A stretch of DNA of 64,000 bases, from the NCBI GenBank assembly GCA_949126835.1, contig OX421495.1, positions 21,442,958-21,506,957 on the forward strand, given 5' to 3'. Of the stretch, positions 45,470 through 55,573 are shown piece by piece. The notes beneath the pieces were generated by a model. The model was not told where the DNA came from and did no database searches. It worked only from the letters and a program-made list of their open reading frames with translations. Position numbers and translations under genes: made by a program. This DNA is from Anisus vortex (taxonomy: Eukaryota; Mollusca; Gastropoda; Planorbidae). Position 1 is the first letter of the stretch. Each line of letters starts with the position of its first letter.

Positions 45470-47735
45470 TTAGTTGTAAATTAAATTACTTCCGGAGAGC
45501 TGCACTGCATGCGATCTGATTACATTGTGCCTATTTCTTATATTGATTAATAGTAATGTTATTTAAATGCCTACCACTATGTAATCAAATGAAATGCCCA
45601 ATGGGCCGTATTGCTGCTGAGAGTTAACACCCTTGCCCCTTATACAAGTCAATCTTTTATGACTGACTTGTAAATTACAATTACAAGCAATTTAAAAAAA
45701 AACAACACAATAATCTTTTGAAATTTAAAAAATAACAATAATATAACTAACATTTTTTGTTTTCATTTGCAAATCCAAATTCACAAATTCTTGTTTTCAT
45801 CAGTGGCAATCGGACATGGAATGTATTGTCGTAACAAGTCGTAAAACCGACAAATTAAACTTAACTATTATGGAAATATTGTATCGAAATATTAAGTCTA
45901 AACCCAAACAACGAAAAAGCGTAAAAAGTAATGTTGTCCCCTGTTTCAACACAGTATCTTACAACAGTGGATTTCATGTTGGGGAAGGGGGATCAAACAG
46001 TTTAAATTATGGGAAGGTGGGGAAGTCAAGGGTGGGGGTCAGAACTTGTAAAGTGGGGGTAATGATAATAGTGCAGTCAGGATATAATGCACGGAAAAAA
46101 AGTAATTAGTGTAAATATCTGACATGAAAAAAAAACTAATATTTTTGTGTAATTATCAATATTGGAACGTAAAAATGCGATTATGCCAAGACCTTTGAAT
46201 TTCACTCTCTTAAAAAAAGTATACATGTGATATCAATAATTTAGTTTTAAAAAAGACTACAGCACTGGCTAGTGGAAACAATGACGAAGCATGTTCAAAA
46301 ACAGTTCTATTTACAGATAAAATTACTATTGAGAACAACATAAAATTTTAATTGTCTTACAATTATTAATATAAAATTAAATATAAAGAACCTTTTTAGA
46401 CATGTTTAAAGTTATACTACCGTAAATATAAAATGTTTTAAAATCTTTTAACCCTTTAAATTGTCTTTAGAATTATTTAATTTTCAGAAATAAATAATTA
46501 ATATTTATTAATATTTGACTTGAGAGTACAGTAAAAATCGCTAATAAATATATGACCTAACAGGCTATTCGAATTGTGGGAAATCGATTAAAGGAAATTG
46601 CAATATCTGACAAAGTTGGCTTTATTACAACGCTCACACAACTATTACAATATAAGAAAATATGTCACAACGGTTATGTTATTAAATTTAGCATAACATT
46701 ATTTGAATATGGCGGGAAGAAGAAATTCGTTTTTACTTTCATTGTTTACATCATCGTTTCCTAAATGCCAGGTCGGGTTCCGGTACCGGGCAACGAAAAC
46801 AAAATGACCGGGTTGCAAAAATTAAAATTAAATAGTTAGGAAATTCATACCCGCTATTTCATACCAACTACGTAACTTATAGATAAGAACAGGCAATATA
46901 GAAAAAATAGTTAAGTATAGGCAATATAAATAATAGTCATGAAGTGCAAATAAAAAATTTGTTTATAAAGTTAGGATAAAAAAAATAATTTGAGAAACAT
47001 TGTTTTCAATGATTAGACTCATATTTTCAATGTTAATCCGAATCTATAAAACAAAAAACTACATTATAAGGCTATTAAATCAGTAAATGACAAGAAAGAA
47101 GTTACTATTACATTTTGAAATACAAACTTTGAATTTAGATTTTTTTAAAATGTAGGCATAATTGTAAACATTGTTTATTTTTGGCTAACAGTGCCACAGA
47201 GGTGTAGCGATACAGAAATGAATGTTTTCTTCTAAATTTATGGTTGATATTCTTTTAATTTTAAATGAGAACATTCAACTTCGGTGGTCACATAACGTCG
47301 GTTACATTTCATTTTATTTTGGCCGCAGACATTGTTATATGATCCAAATGTCTCAAACGAAATAAAATTATACTTTTTCTTTCCTTATATAAATTGCCAA
47401 ACATGCAGAATAGTTCAACTATAAAATGGAGGCACTTTTCACTAAACATATTGTTTATTATATTAATATAGTCTTTTGTTGTTGTTTTTAGTATACTCCT
47501 AAAGCATAACACGCTTGTTATTACTATTAAGAATAACACTTTCATTGGTTAAATTAATTATATCAAAACATGTGGTTTCTAGAGACATTGATAATACAAT
47601 GTGCTAAAATAAAAAATGTTTAATAATCACAAACATAAATTGCGAAGGACATAACAGTTACAATTAATTTAGTCTATAGTCTAGTTATAAATTATAGTTC
47701 CTTTAGTGTTTAGAAAAAAATATTCCTATATTCAT
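45470..47735. repeat. Duplicon unit D: 3' flank of ANK3
   Basis: Collinear with unit A (11700-13701) over more than 2 kb, including GAGCTGCACTGCATG, GGAATGTATTGTCG, ATATGGCGGGAAGAAG and CATAACGTCGGTTACATTTC. ATTAAA on the minus strand at 47619-47624, about 110 bases past the ANK3 stop, is a plausible polyadenylation signal. No gene. Confidence 0.75.
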
Positions 47736-50384
47736 TTAAAGCACTAATGGCACATTCAAAGATCTAAACAAAAGTTGTTGTTTTATTTTTGCTGGTAAAG
47801 GTAATTTATTGACCTTTTCCTCTCTGTCGAGAGTAGCTCCAAGCATTTCTGAAATCTGAACAAAGCTCAGCGTTTTCAATGACAAGAGGTTGTTGAAGAT
47901 GTTGCCCTGTTCAGTTGACATAATGGTTTTCTGATAGATGTCTTTATTTACTAGATCACTAACATCGTGTTTTGTTAAGAATCTGACTTGAATCAGATAT
48001 TTTGCTAAGTCCAAACGTTTTTCGTACAAGGCAAGAGATAATGGCGAGAGGTCTGAACTATACTTATAACTGCTATAAAAAATGTGTCCACTGGAATAGC
48101 CGGACTTGACAACAAAAGGAAAAAAACCATTACCAAGTGCCAATTGGATCATTTCCGGATTATTTCTGCTTACAAATAAATGTACACCTTGTTGACAGAT
48201 GGAAAGAGGATAACATTTCGCCTTCTTTTGTATCATCATTTTAGTTATACTAAAATCAATACGCTTTAATGATAAAGAGAGGGCAGTTTCATTTTTATAA
48301 TTAACTAAGTTTACATCAGCGCCGTGTTTCAAAAGGATTTCTACAGCTTCAGAAATAAGGTACTCACTCCTACATGCTATTATTAAAGCCGTGTCCCCAT
48401 CGTCATCTTGTTTGTTGATGTCAATTCTTCCTTTCAATAAAAGTTGTAAAATTTGCAGCATTGTTTTTGAATGGGAAATATTATAAAATGATCTTAATAG
48501 TTCTGCTATATATGTGCCACCATTCTTTGTTACTTTGCTAGTATCTGCCTTCCTGTCAATTAGTGAAGACACTATCTCTAAGCTATGGCTTTGAATGGCT
48601 TTTAACATGGGAGTATTTCCTGAAGTGTCACAAAAATTAACAGAGGCCCCTGATTTCAGAAGCAGTGTGACATTCTTTTTTTGTTTGCTTCCAATAGCAT
48701 CAAACAATGGGGTATTTCCAAATGTATTTGTAACATTAACATCTGAACCTGAATTAAAAAGTAATGTTAACATTTCCGAGTTTTTTATCTCGCATGCGTA
48801 AAAAAGAGCCGTGTTTCCATTGGAATCTTTTATGTTAATGTCAGCTTTTGATTGCAGAAGAACTTTAATGAAGTCAGGCTTTTCATTCATCACTGCAATA
48901 TGTAATGGGCAGAGAAATTGTGGATACATAGATGAATAGTAATGTTGTTGGGCAATGCTTTCATTAACATCCATACCTTTGTTAATGAGATATTGCAAAA
49001 TCTCTATGCTGCCAGACTCTATAGCCCACTCCATTAGGCGTGTCTCTTTAGTATCAAACGTAAATTTTTCAACAAGATGTTCCAACAAACATAACTGTTT
49101 ATATTCAACTGCAATTTTGTAAGCTTCAACCAGTCCTGTTTTAGCTTTCTCCTCAAGCAAAATTTTAGAACAGTCTAAATGTCCACATTTGACGGCAATG
49201 TCTAAAGCAGAACCGTCATTTCTTTTAACCTCAATGTCTGCCCCTTTGGACAATAAAAACATTAAGATTTCTGTGAATCCACATTTAGAAGCCATCATCA
49301 AGGAAGTTAATTGATAATAGCCAACAGATTCATTTACTTTTGATCCCTTGATGCATAGCCACCTAACTATATCCAAATTTCCTATTTGCACTGCTTTTAC
49401 CAAAATGGTGTTGTTCTCATTCTGTTGTATTCTCACTCTAGATCTCTTGGAGTCTTTTTTGTTTAAACTGACACCTCTTTTAATCAAAAGTTTTACAATA
49501 GATTTATCTACAGAAGTTATAGTCTTTTTTTCATTAATGATCAAATCAAAGAAAACCTCCAGTGCCGTACATCCTTTAGAAGTTCTTTGGTTAATAGAGT
49601 TTGAGTCGTACGTTAGGATAGTTTCTATCAACGAGAGATCTTTGTATTTCAAGGCTGCTATTAATGGTGGTTGTTTAGAAATGTTACAATCAGAAAATAA
49701 CTTTACATATTGAAGTATTCCTTTTTTAGTAGCCAATTCCTTAACGGTTTCACCATTAGTGACGTCGTTCAGATTTGCTCCATTTGAAATTAAAATATGG
49801 ATCGTGTCGAGGTCACCAATGTCCACTGCTCTCCATAGGGCAGTCTGACTTTCATGATTTTTCACGTTGACACTAGAACTTGAAACAAGAAGTCTGGCCA
49901 TATCTGCTGCACCCGATGCCTTTACTGACAGAATCAAAGCTGTATTTCCAGAAGTGTTGATCTTATTTGTATCTGCTTTATTAGCCAGTAATATTTTAGC
50001 CATGTCTAAATAACCTTTTTCAGCACAGACCATCAGTGAAGTGTTACCGTTTTCATCTGTCCAATTTGTGTCGGCTCCATATTTCAAAAGTAGAATCAGC
50101 GAAAGCTTCTGTCCATTGTTTGCAGCTAGCATTAAAGATTTGTTAAGAGCTTCTTGAGAGTAAGCATCTTTTTCTTTGAGCACTTTCTCGATCTCACTGA
50201 TACTTTCGCTGGTAACTGCATTGATCAAATCTGTGTCATCGGGGCCGTTTTTAATCAAACTGATTTTGGGCTCAGTGTTAAATTCTCTTTCCAGTTGTCG
50301 TTTCTTTTTAGCTTTTGCTGAACGGCGTAGTCTTGGTCTCTTAGAAGCATGTTTTTCTTGCATTGATGCAGCCAACTGGCTCAT
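47736..50384 (-). CDS. ANK3: intact ankyrin-repeat protein with SOCS-box-like C-terminus (882 aa)
   Basis: Single-exon frame from ATG 50384 to TAA 47736, the fullest intact family member. Residues 1-30 are basic (KHASKRPRLRRSAKAKKKRQ), possibly a nuclear-localisation signal. ANK1 and ANK2 are Lys-rich there too. Ankyrin repeats start near residue 50 (DTDLINAVTSESISEIEKVL) and continue to about residue 715, with a less regular stretch in the middle. It keeps the repeat that ANK2 lacks (NTPLFDAIGSKQKKNVTLLL). The C-terminus has LSFVQISEMLG and LPLP at 861-864, the SOCS/Cul5-box-like element. No signal peptide or membrane span. A conserved acceptor 57 bases upstream of the ATG suggests an upstream non-coding exon. 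The LTR retrotransposon begins about 700 bp upstream in the opposite direction, so its LTR could affect ANK3 expression. Confidence 0.87.
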   Translation of the reverse strand: MSQLAASMQEKHASKRPRLRRSAKAKKKRQLEREFNTEPKISLIKNGPDDTDLINAVTSESISEIEKVLKEKDAYSQEALNKSLMLAANNGQKLSLILLLKYGADTNWTDENGNTSLMVCAEKGYLDMAKILLANKADTNKINTSGNTALILSVKASGAADMARLLVSSSSVNVKNHESQTALWRAVDIGDLDTIHILISNGANLNDVTNGETVKELATKKGILQYVKLFSDCNISKQPPLIAALKYKDLSLIETILTYDSNSINQRTSKGCTALEVFFDLIINEKKTITSVDKSIVKLLIKRGVSLNKKDSKRSRVRIQQNENNTILVKAVQIGNLDIVRWLCIKGSKVNESVGYYQLTSLMMASKCGFTEILMFLLSKGADIEVKRNDGSALDIAVKCGHLDCSKILLEEKAKTGLVEAYKIAVEYKQLCLLEHLVEKFTFDTKETRLMEWAIESGSIEILQYLINKGMDVNESIAQQHYYSSMYPQFLCPLHIAVMNEKPDFIKVLLQSKADINIKDSNGNTALFYACEIKNSEMLTLLFNSGSDVNVTNTFGNTPLFDAIGSKQKKNVTLLLKSGASVNFCDTSGNTPMLKAIQSHSLEIVSSLIDRKADTSKVTKNGGTYIAELLRSFYNISHSKTMLQILQLLLKGRIDINKQDDDGDTALIIACRSEYLISEAVEILLKHGADVNLVNYKNETALSLSLKRIDFSITKMMIQKKAKCYPLSICQQGVHLFVSRNNPEMIQLALGNGFFPFVVKSGYSSGHIFYSSYKYSSDLSPLSLALYEKRLDLAKYLIQVRFLTKHDVSDLVNKDIYQKTIMSTEQGNIFNNLLSLKTLSFVQISEMLGATLDREEKVNKLPLPAKIKQQLLFRSLNVPLVL

Positions 50385-51087
50385 TTTTTTAAGTTTCTGG
50401 AACCCGGATTACTCTGAATACTTTGAGTAATTTTTACTTTCTGAAAAGAAAAAAAGAAAAGCAAATATAAAATTAACTGAAAGAAGAAAAATGTAAACAG
50501 AAAGTTGTGATGTTGTGTTGTTTTAATCCCTCAGCCAAATACTCTTACAAAAAAAAGGTAATAGCATGTTTATTGAATTGAAATAAATCTAAAATTGTAA
50601 GCATTTAATTTTATTTTTTTTAAATTAGCTAAAAGTCAGTTGTTCAATATTCACGTCTATAACAGAAGCTCACACAACATTGCATAGACTGTTATACAAC
50701 GGAAAATGGAACCCACAGTTTCCTATTAGATCTATATAATATAATATAATATTATTATAAACTTAAAATATAAGGAACGCAACAAAAAAATAGTTCTTAT
50801 TCTTTAAGCAATAACAAATTCATATTTAAATGATCTTTCTTCCTCAGTTACATTCTGGTATGGAATGCATGGCTTGAAATTTAAAATGCTTCTAAAAATG
50901 CATGGCTACATTCAAATATTGGGAAGAAAAAAATTCCGAATGTAAATGAAATAAGAATAGTTTTGCGGCAGCAAATTTCCACCAGACTTTTAGGTTACAT
51001 GTGCAATAAAATTTCCACCAGACTTTTAGGTTACATGTGCAATAAAATCATAAATTAACCTGGCATTAAATTGGGACAAAGTCTGTT
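50385..51087. repeat. ANK3 5' flank up to the LTR insertion
   Basis: Matches ANK1 and ANK2 flanks in patches (AATCCCTCAGCC, ATTAAATTGGGACAAAGTCT). It contains a tandem duplication of a 36-bp unit TTTCCACCAGACTTTTAGG... at 50976 and 51012. The flank is cut at GTCTGTT (51087) by the LTR retrotransposon and resumes at 62318. Confidence 0.7.
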
Positions 51088-51653
51088 GTTAGGTTACAGT
51101 GCATACATAGTTTAAAACACCCTTTTATTAATCCCTCGACAGAGTTTATATTTTAAAATACTTTAATTGTCGGGACACGACTGTTTATTTTTCTTCGTTG
51201 ACTAAAATCTAATTAGGCTATAAACGCATCACTCTTGAAACCAGCGTAAACCAGTTAGAGCTAACGCGGAGGGATATGCAATTTCGCGGGCTTCTTAGGT
51301 ACTATAAAAGATAGAGACGCGGACTATTTCTTTCTCTTTTTCCGCTTAGGCACCTCTGACAGTAGGACGCTACGCTTGTAATCCTATCATCGCCATGTGC
51401 ATTTGTTTCACTAACATCGTTTGATTTGCAAGTTATAATAAAGTTTCTTCATTTATTAAAAAAGTCAAGGAGTTGGTTTTTGAATTAATATTATTATTGA
51501 GAACTTTTGAATGGTATCAGGACAGACTAACCAAACTTGGAAAAACTGCTGCAGACTGTTTATCACTCTCAGAACGAAGTGAGTTCCCGCTGGCCTTAAA
51601 AATCAAACCCTAGTCAACCGCCAAAAGAATTGGAGTGAAAGCTACAATTTAAC
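51088..51653 (+). repeat. 5' LTR
   Basis: Begins near GTTAGGTTACAGTGC and ends near GTGAAAGCTACAATTT. It contains TATA-like ACTATAAAAGATAGAGACGC (about 51300-51319) and AATAAA in TTATAATAAAGTTTC (about 51436). It corresponds to the 3' LTR with few changes. The exact terminal bases are uncertain by a few positions. Confidence 0.85.
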
Positions 51654-51655
51654 AT

Positions 51656-51671
51656 GTGGTCTCTGTCCGGC
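51656..51671 (+). other. Candidate primer-binding site
   Basis: TGGTCTCTGTCCGGCA starts a few bases after the 5' LTR and has the TGG opening complementary to a tRNA CCA end. I cannot name the tRNA. Confidence 0.35.
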
Positions 51672-52311
51672 AAATAGTTTATCAGCATTACAAGAGGTCT
51701 AACGTCTGGAAGTATATTATATTCAAATACTCAAGGTAATAACGTTTTATAATTTTTTCAAGTAGCAAGATTATTATTGGAAAAATCAAGGCGACACGTC
51801 ACAACAATATAACGATGTCTGCCGTGCAAATTTTTACAAGCACTTCAATAATGAATCATTGTTAATACTGAGGAATCGCCACGGAGAAGTTTATTGTTTG
51901 TGAAGAAGGAGATACTCTATTTACTATACAGACTATACATTAAAGGGGGCTTCGTCGAGCTAAATATTTTTACACAAGTTGCTTTACACAACTACGAGGT
52001 TAATTTTTCAAGACTACAGTTTTACAACTCATCATTGCTACAATCGAATATTCAGCTGGAAGATTTTATTTACATGTTGCATCAGAGTCTATTTTATTTA
52101 CAAGTTATCGTTCTGCAATCACAAGAATTTCATCATACTATCGTTACAAGGTTTTTCAGCATTCGTACTCAAATAAATTCCTGAAATAATTTTAACTCAT
52201 ACTATTGTCTAATAATTAGGACTGTGTTGTGTAGTGAATTTGGACATTCTAACACACGTAAGTTGGCTCTTAATTTCTTTTTTAAGTAACATTTCTAATT
52301 GATCAAGCACA
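51672..52311 (+). other. Leader of the LTR element
   Basis: Non-coding leader between the primer site and gag. A 96-codon frame at 51894-52184 has no family signal and is probably fortuitous. Confidence 0.4.
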
Positions 52312-53206
52312 ATGGATGCTAATAGAATGTTTACTACTGATGAGTTAGATAGGCTAACGCTGACTCAACTCAAAGAATTGGCTCATGGCCTAGAGATAAC
52401 TGTTACGCAGGTTACCCCTACTCGTACTAAATTACAACAGCAGATCAGGGAGTGCCTAGCAGATAACAACCAACTAATAGTTGATGATGTTGAAACTGAT
52501 CAGATATTGAGCGAGAATGACACTGAGAATGTACGTGTAGATGAAGATAATGATCAAGCGTTGCAACTGAATGAGCAATCAAGATTACAAATAGAACTAG
52601 CAAAAATTGAGGCTGCTAAGCAAGAAAGAATAGCTGCTCAGCAGGAAAGGATAGAACTAGCTAGGATAGAAATGCAACAAAGAATCGAAATGGCTAGAAT
52701 AGAGGCAGAGAGCAGAACACTTAATGCTCGCCCGCCAAATAAAGAAATCTCAAACATTGAGCTGGCCAAGTATTTACAATATGTTCCAAAATTTTCTACC
52801 CTCGACCCTGAAGATTTTTTTTATTGCTGGAGAAAAATGCTAAAGACTATGAATTTCCTAAGGATAAAATGGCATTAATTCTTAGATCGGCATTAACTGA
52901 AGGAAGGGAAAAGGACGTTGTTTTGGCACTGAGTGAACAAGAAAGCAATGACTATGAGTGTATTAAACAAAAGGTCTTCCGTGTTTATGAAGGTAGACCG
53001 GAAAAATACCGAAGAGAGTTTAGAGAACTAAGAAAAAGTAGTCAACAGACCTATGCAGATTTTCTTAGGCAAAAGGAAAAATATCTGGACAGGTGGCTAC
53101 GCTCCAGGAGAGTAAATAATAACTACAAAGAATTTAAAGAGGTTATTTTGTTTGAAGAGTTCCTAAACTGCACAAGAACTGATATTAAGCTGCACATTGC
53201 AGGGAG
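52312..53206 (+). pseudogene. gag of the Gmr1-like element, two frameshifts
   Basis: Capsid protein gene. The first frame (52312-52878) has an N-terminal helical segment (TLTQLKELAHGLEI), an acidic stretch and a Glu/Arg/Gln-rich coiled coil (about residues 95-145). It leaves frame at the eight-T run 52815-52822. The second frame continues to about 53205 with YRREFRELRK, LRQKEKYLDRWLRSRRVNNN and FKEVILFEEFLNC. This spacing of W-L-R, then ILFEEFL, is that of the SCAN domain, which is known to derive from Gmr1-like capsids. A second shift near 53200-53210 leads into the frame with the CCHC knuckle. Both shifts are probably mutations, because the good homology switches frame at each one. Confidence 0.8.
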
Positions 53207-55573
53207 GTGGCTAAAGCTACAGAAGCAGCCAGATTGGCAGATGACTTTGTACTTTTACATCCATATCCTACAAGAGATCTCCGAGAAAACTCACAACAAT
53301 CACAACAATCTAGAAATAAACCAGAGCAATTCCATAACCAGAAATTTAACTCTGACAGGCGAAATAAAACGGACAAGTCCAATAACTTTAGGACTGTAAA
53401 TAATGCAAATGATGGAAATGTGAAACCTATGAAACTTGTATGTGCCCACTGCAAGAAAGAGGGACATACTAAACAAAACTGTTTTGTACTGAATGGGAAG
53501 CCAGCAAAACCAAAACAGGTATTTGCAGCTACTTGTGTTACTCTAAGTAGAGAGGACATATTTACACCCAAACCAGTATGTGAAACAAATGGCAATAGGA
53601 AGGCAAAAAGCGGAAGACAAAATTTAAGAGGAAATGACGAAACCTCTAACATCAAGCTAAAAGCTAATTGTGTGACAATGAAAGATGGGTCTATTCCAAT
53701 CTGCAAAGCCAAACAGAAGGAAGATCATATGAAAAGTAGTCAGGTAGTGAGAGAGAGTTCTCCTCACTCATGTGCTGATGGGTCACGCAAGCCCAAGCGA
53801 CGCACGAGAGCAAACCACATAAGAGACAAGAGATCCGGTGGTGAAGCCAAAGAAAAGGTCGAGTTAGTGCATAAAACTGTAAAACGTAATAATGAGAATG
53901 ATTGTAAACTTACATCAACTATATTTACAAACTCTAACCTAAGTCCACAGAAAAACAAGCTAGCTGATGGAAGTTCAAAGATAAAGGCAGAACAGACCAG
54001 TAAAAGTCCACCAGAGAACAACACTCTGAGAGAATTCAGACCGTTCATCCATGAAGGCTATGTATCCATGCCAGGAGATGGAAGCTGTCGGAGTAAAGTT
54101 CTAATGTTGAGAGACACGGGTGCATCCCAGTCGCTTCTTCTAGAAGGTATATTACCACTTTCCAGTGATTCATTCACAGGTAGAAAGGTACTCCTGAAAG
54201 GTGTGGAGATGGGCGAGACAAGCGTGCCACTACACACGATACAGCTAGAAACGGAACTGATATCTGGTACTGTGGTTGTCGGAGTACAGCCAGCCCTTCC
54301 AATTGACGGTATAGCACTCCTCATTGGAAACGACCTAGCTGGAGGTAAGGTGATATTGAATAGCTTAAAGAAAGATTCAGTCTTATCATCCTTAGGCTCA
54401 GCAAAGGTACAAGACCCCAACTCGTCCAGTGACATTGGTGTGGGCAAAATTAACGCTGCACACCCCACTTGTGCCGTCACTAGGGGCATGAAACAAAGAA
54501 AGCAGCAGAAGAAAGCAGAGTCCAGACAAGCCCAAGCGGAACAGAACTCCAGCTTGCGAGAGTCAGATATTGGCACGACTCAGTTCGCCAACCTACTCCA
54601 CGGCACCACCTCTGAGACCAATATCAACATGTCTTCTAGACATCAACTCATCCAGGAACAAAAAGACGACGTGAACATTGCCAGGCTTCGTGAGCAAGCT
54701 GTCACCGAACCTGAGGCAGAGAAATTAGCAGTGTGCTACTACATAAAAGATGGCCTGCTAATGCGTAAATGGACACCACGCGACGACCAGATTAACGAAG
54801 GTTGGTCCGAAACACACCAAATCATCGTTCCAAACCGTTATCGAAATGATATCCTGCATATCGCTCATGATTTGCCTTATTCTGGACACATGGGAGTCTC
54901 AAAGACCTATCGTCGGGTTCTCCCCTACTTTTTCTGGCCAGGATTACATAAAGACATCGTGACATACTGCAGAAGCTGTCATTTTTGTCAGCTGATAGGC
55001 AAGCCTAATCAGAAGATACCAGTCGCTCCATTACACCCTATACCCGCATTCGGGGAACCCTTCAGTGAAATCCTAATTGACTGTGTTGGTCCACTACCGA
55101 AAACCAGATCAGGACACCAGTACCTACTGACCATAATGTGTGCCTCCACAAGATTCCCTGAAGCAATTCCTCTACGGAACATCACCGCGAGAAAGGTCAC
55201 TGACGCACTCGTCGAGTTCTTTACAAGATACGGGCTACCTCGGTCTATTCAGTCAGACCAGGGAACAAACTTCACGTCGAAACTGTTTGAGCAAATTATC
55301 AGTAGTCTTGGTGTTGAGCATCGAAAAGCAACTGCCTACCACCCAGAGTCCCAAGGCGCTCTCGAAAGGTTCCACCAAACGCTAAAAACAATGCTGCGTA
55401 CGTACTGCACAGAGAATGAGAAAGACTGGAATACCGGTGTGCCTCTTTTGTTATTCGCTGCACGGGAAGCCGTACAGGATTCACTAGGCTTTAGTCCATT
55501 TGAACTCATATTCGGACACACGGTAAGGGGTCCACTCAAAATGTTGCAGGAATCTTTGTTGAAACAAAATTAG
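53207..55573 (+). pseudogene. gag end, protease and integrase (pol part 1)
   Basis: An open frame of 788 codons. CCHC knuckle CAHCKKEGHTKQNC at residues 79-92. A long Lys/Ser-rich linker follows. Aspartic protease: LRDTGASQSLLL with the catalytic Asp near residue 303, and LLIGNDLAGGK. Integrase: HHCC zinc finger (HIAHDLPYSGHMGVSK ... CRSCHFCQ, about 549-595), catalytic Asp625 (LIDCVGPLP), Asp684 (QSDQGTNF) and Glu720 (GALERFH), a D,D-35-E spacing. TAG at 55571 interrupts the integrase C-terminal domain. The same frame continues beyond it, so this is one substitution. Integrase cuts and joins the cDNA ends to the genome. Confidence 0.88.

Noticed and set aside
51894..52184. 96-codon ORF between 5' LTR and gag as an accessory gene
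   Set aside because: No family signal and it overlaps another short frame of similar size; most likely part of the leader.
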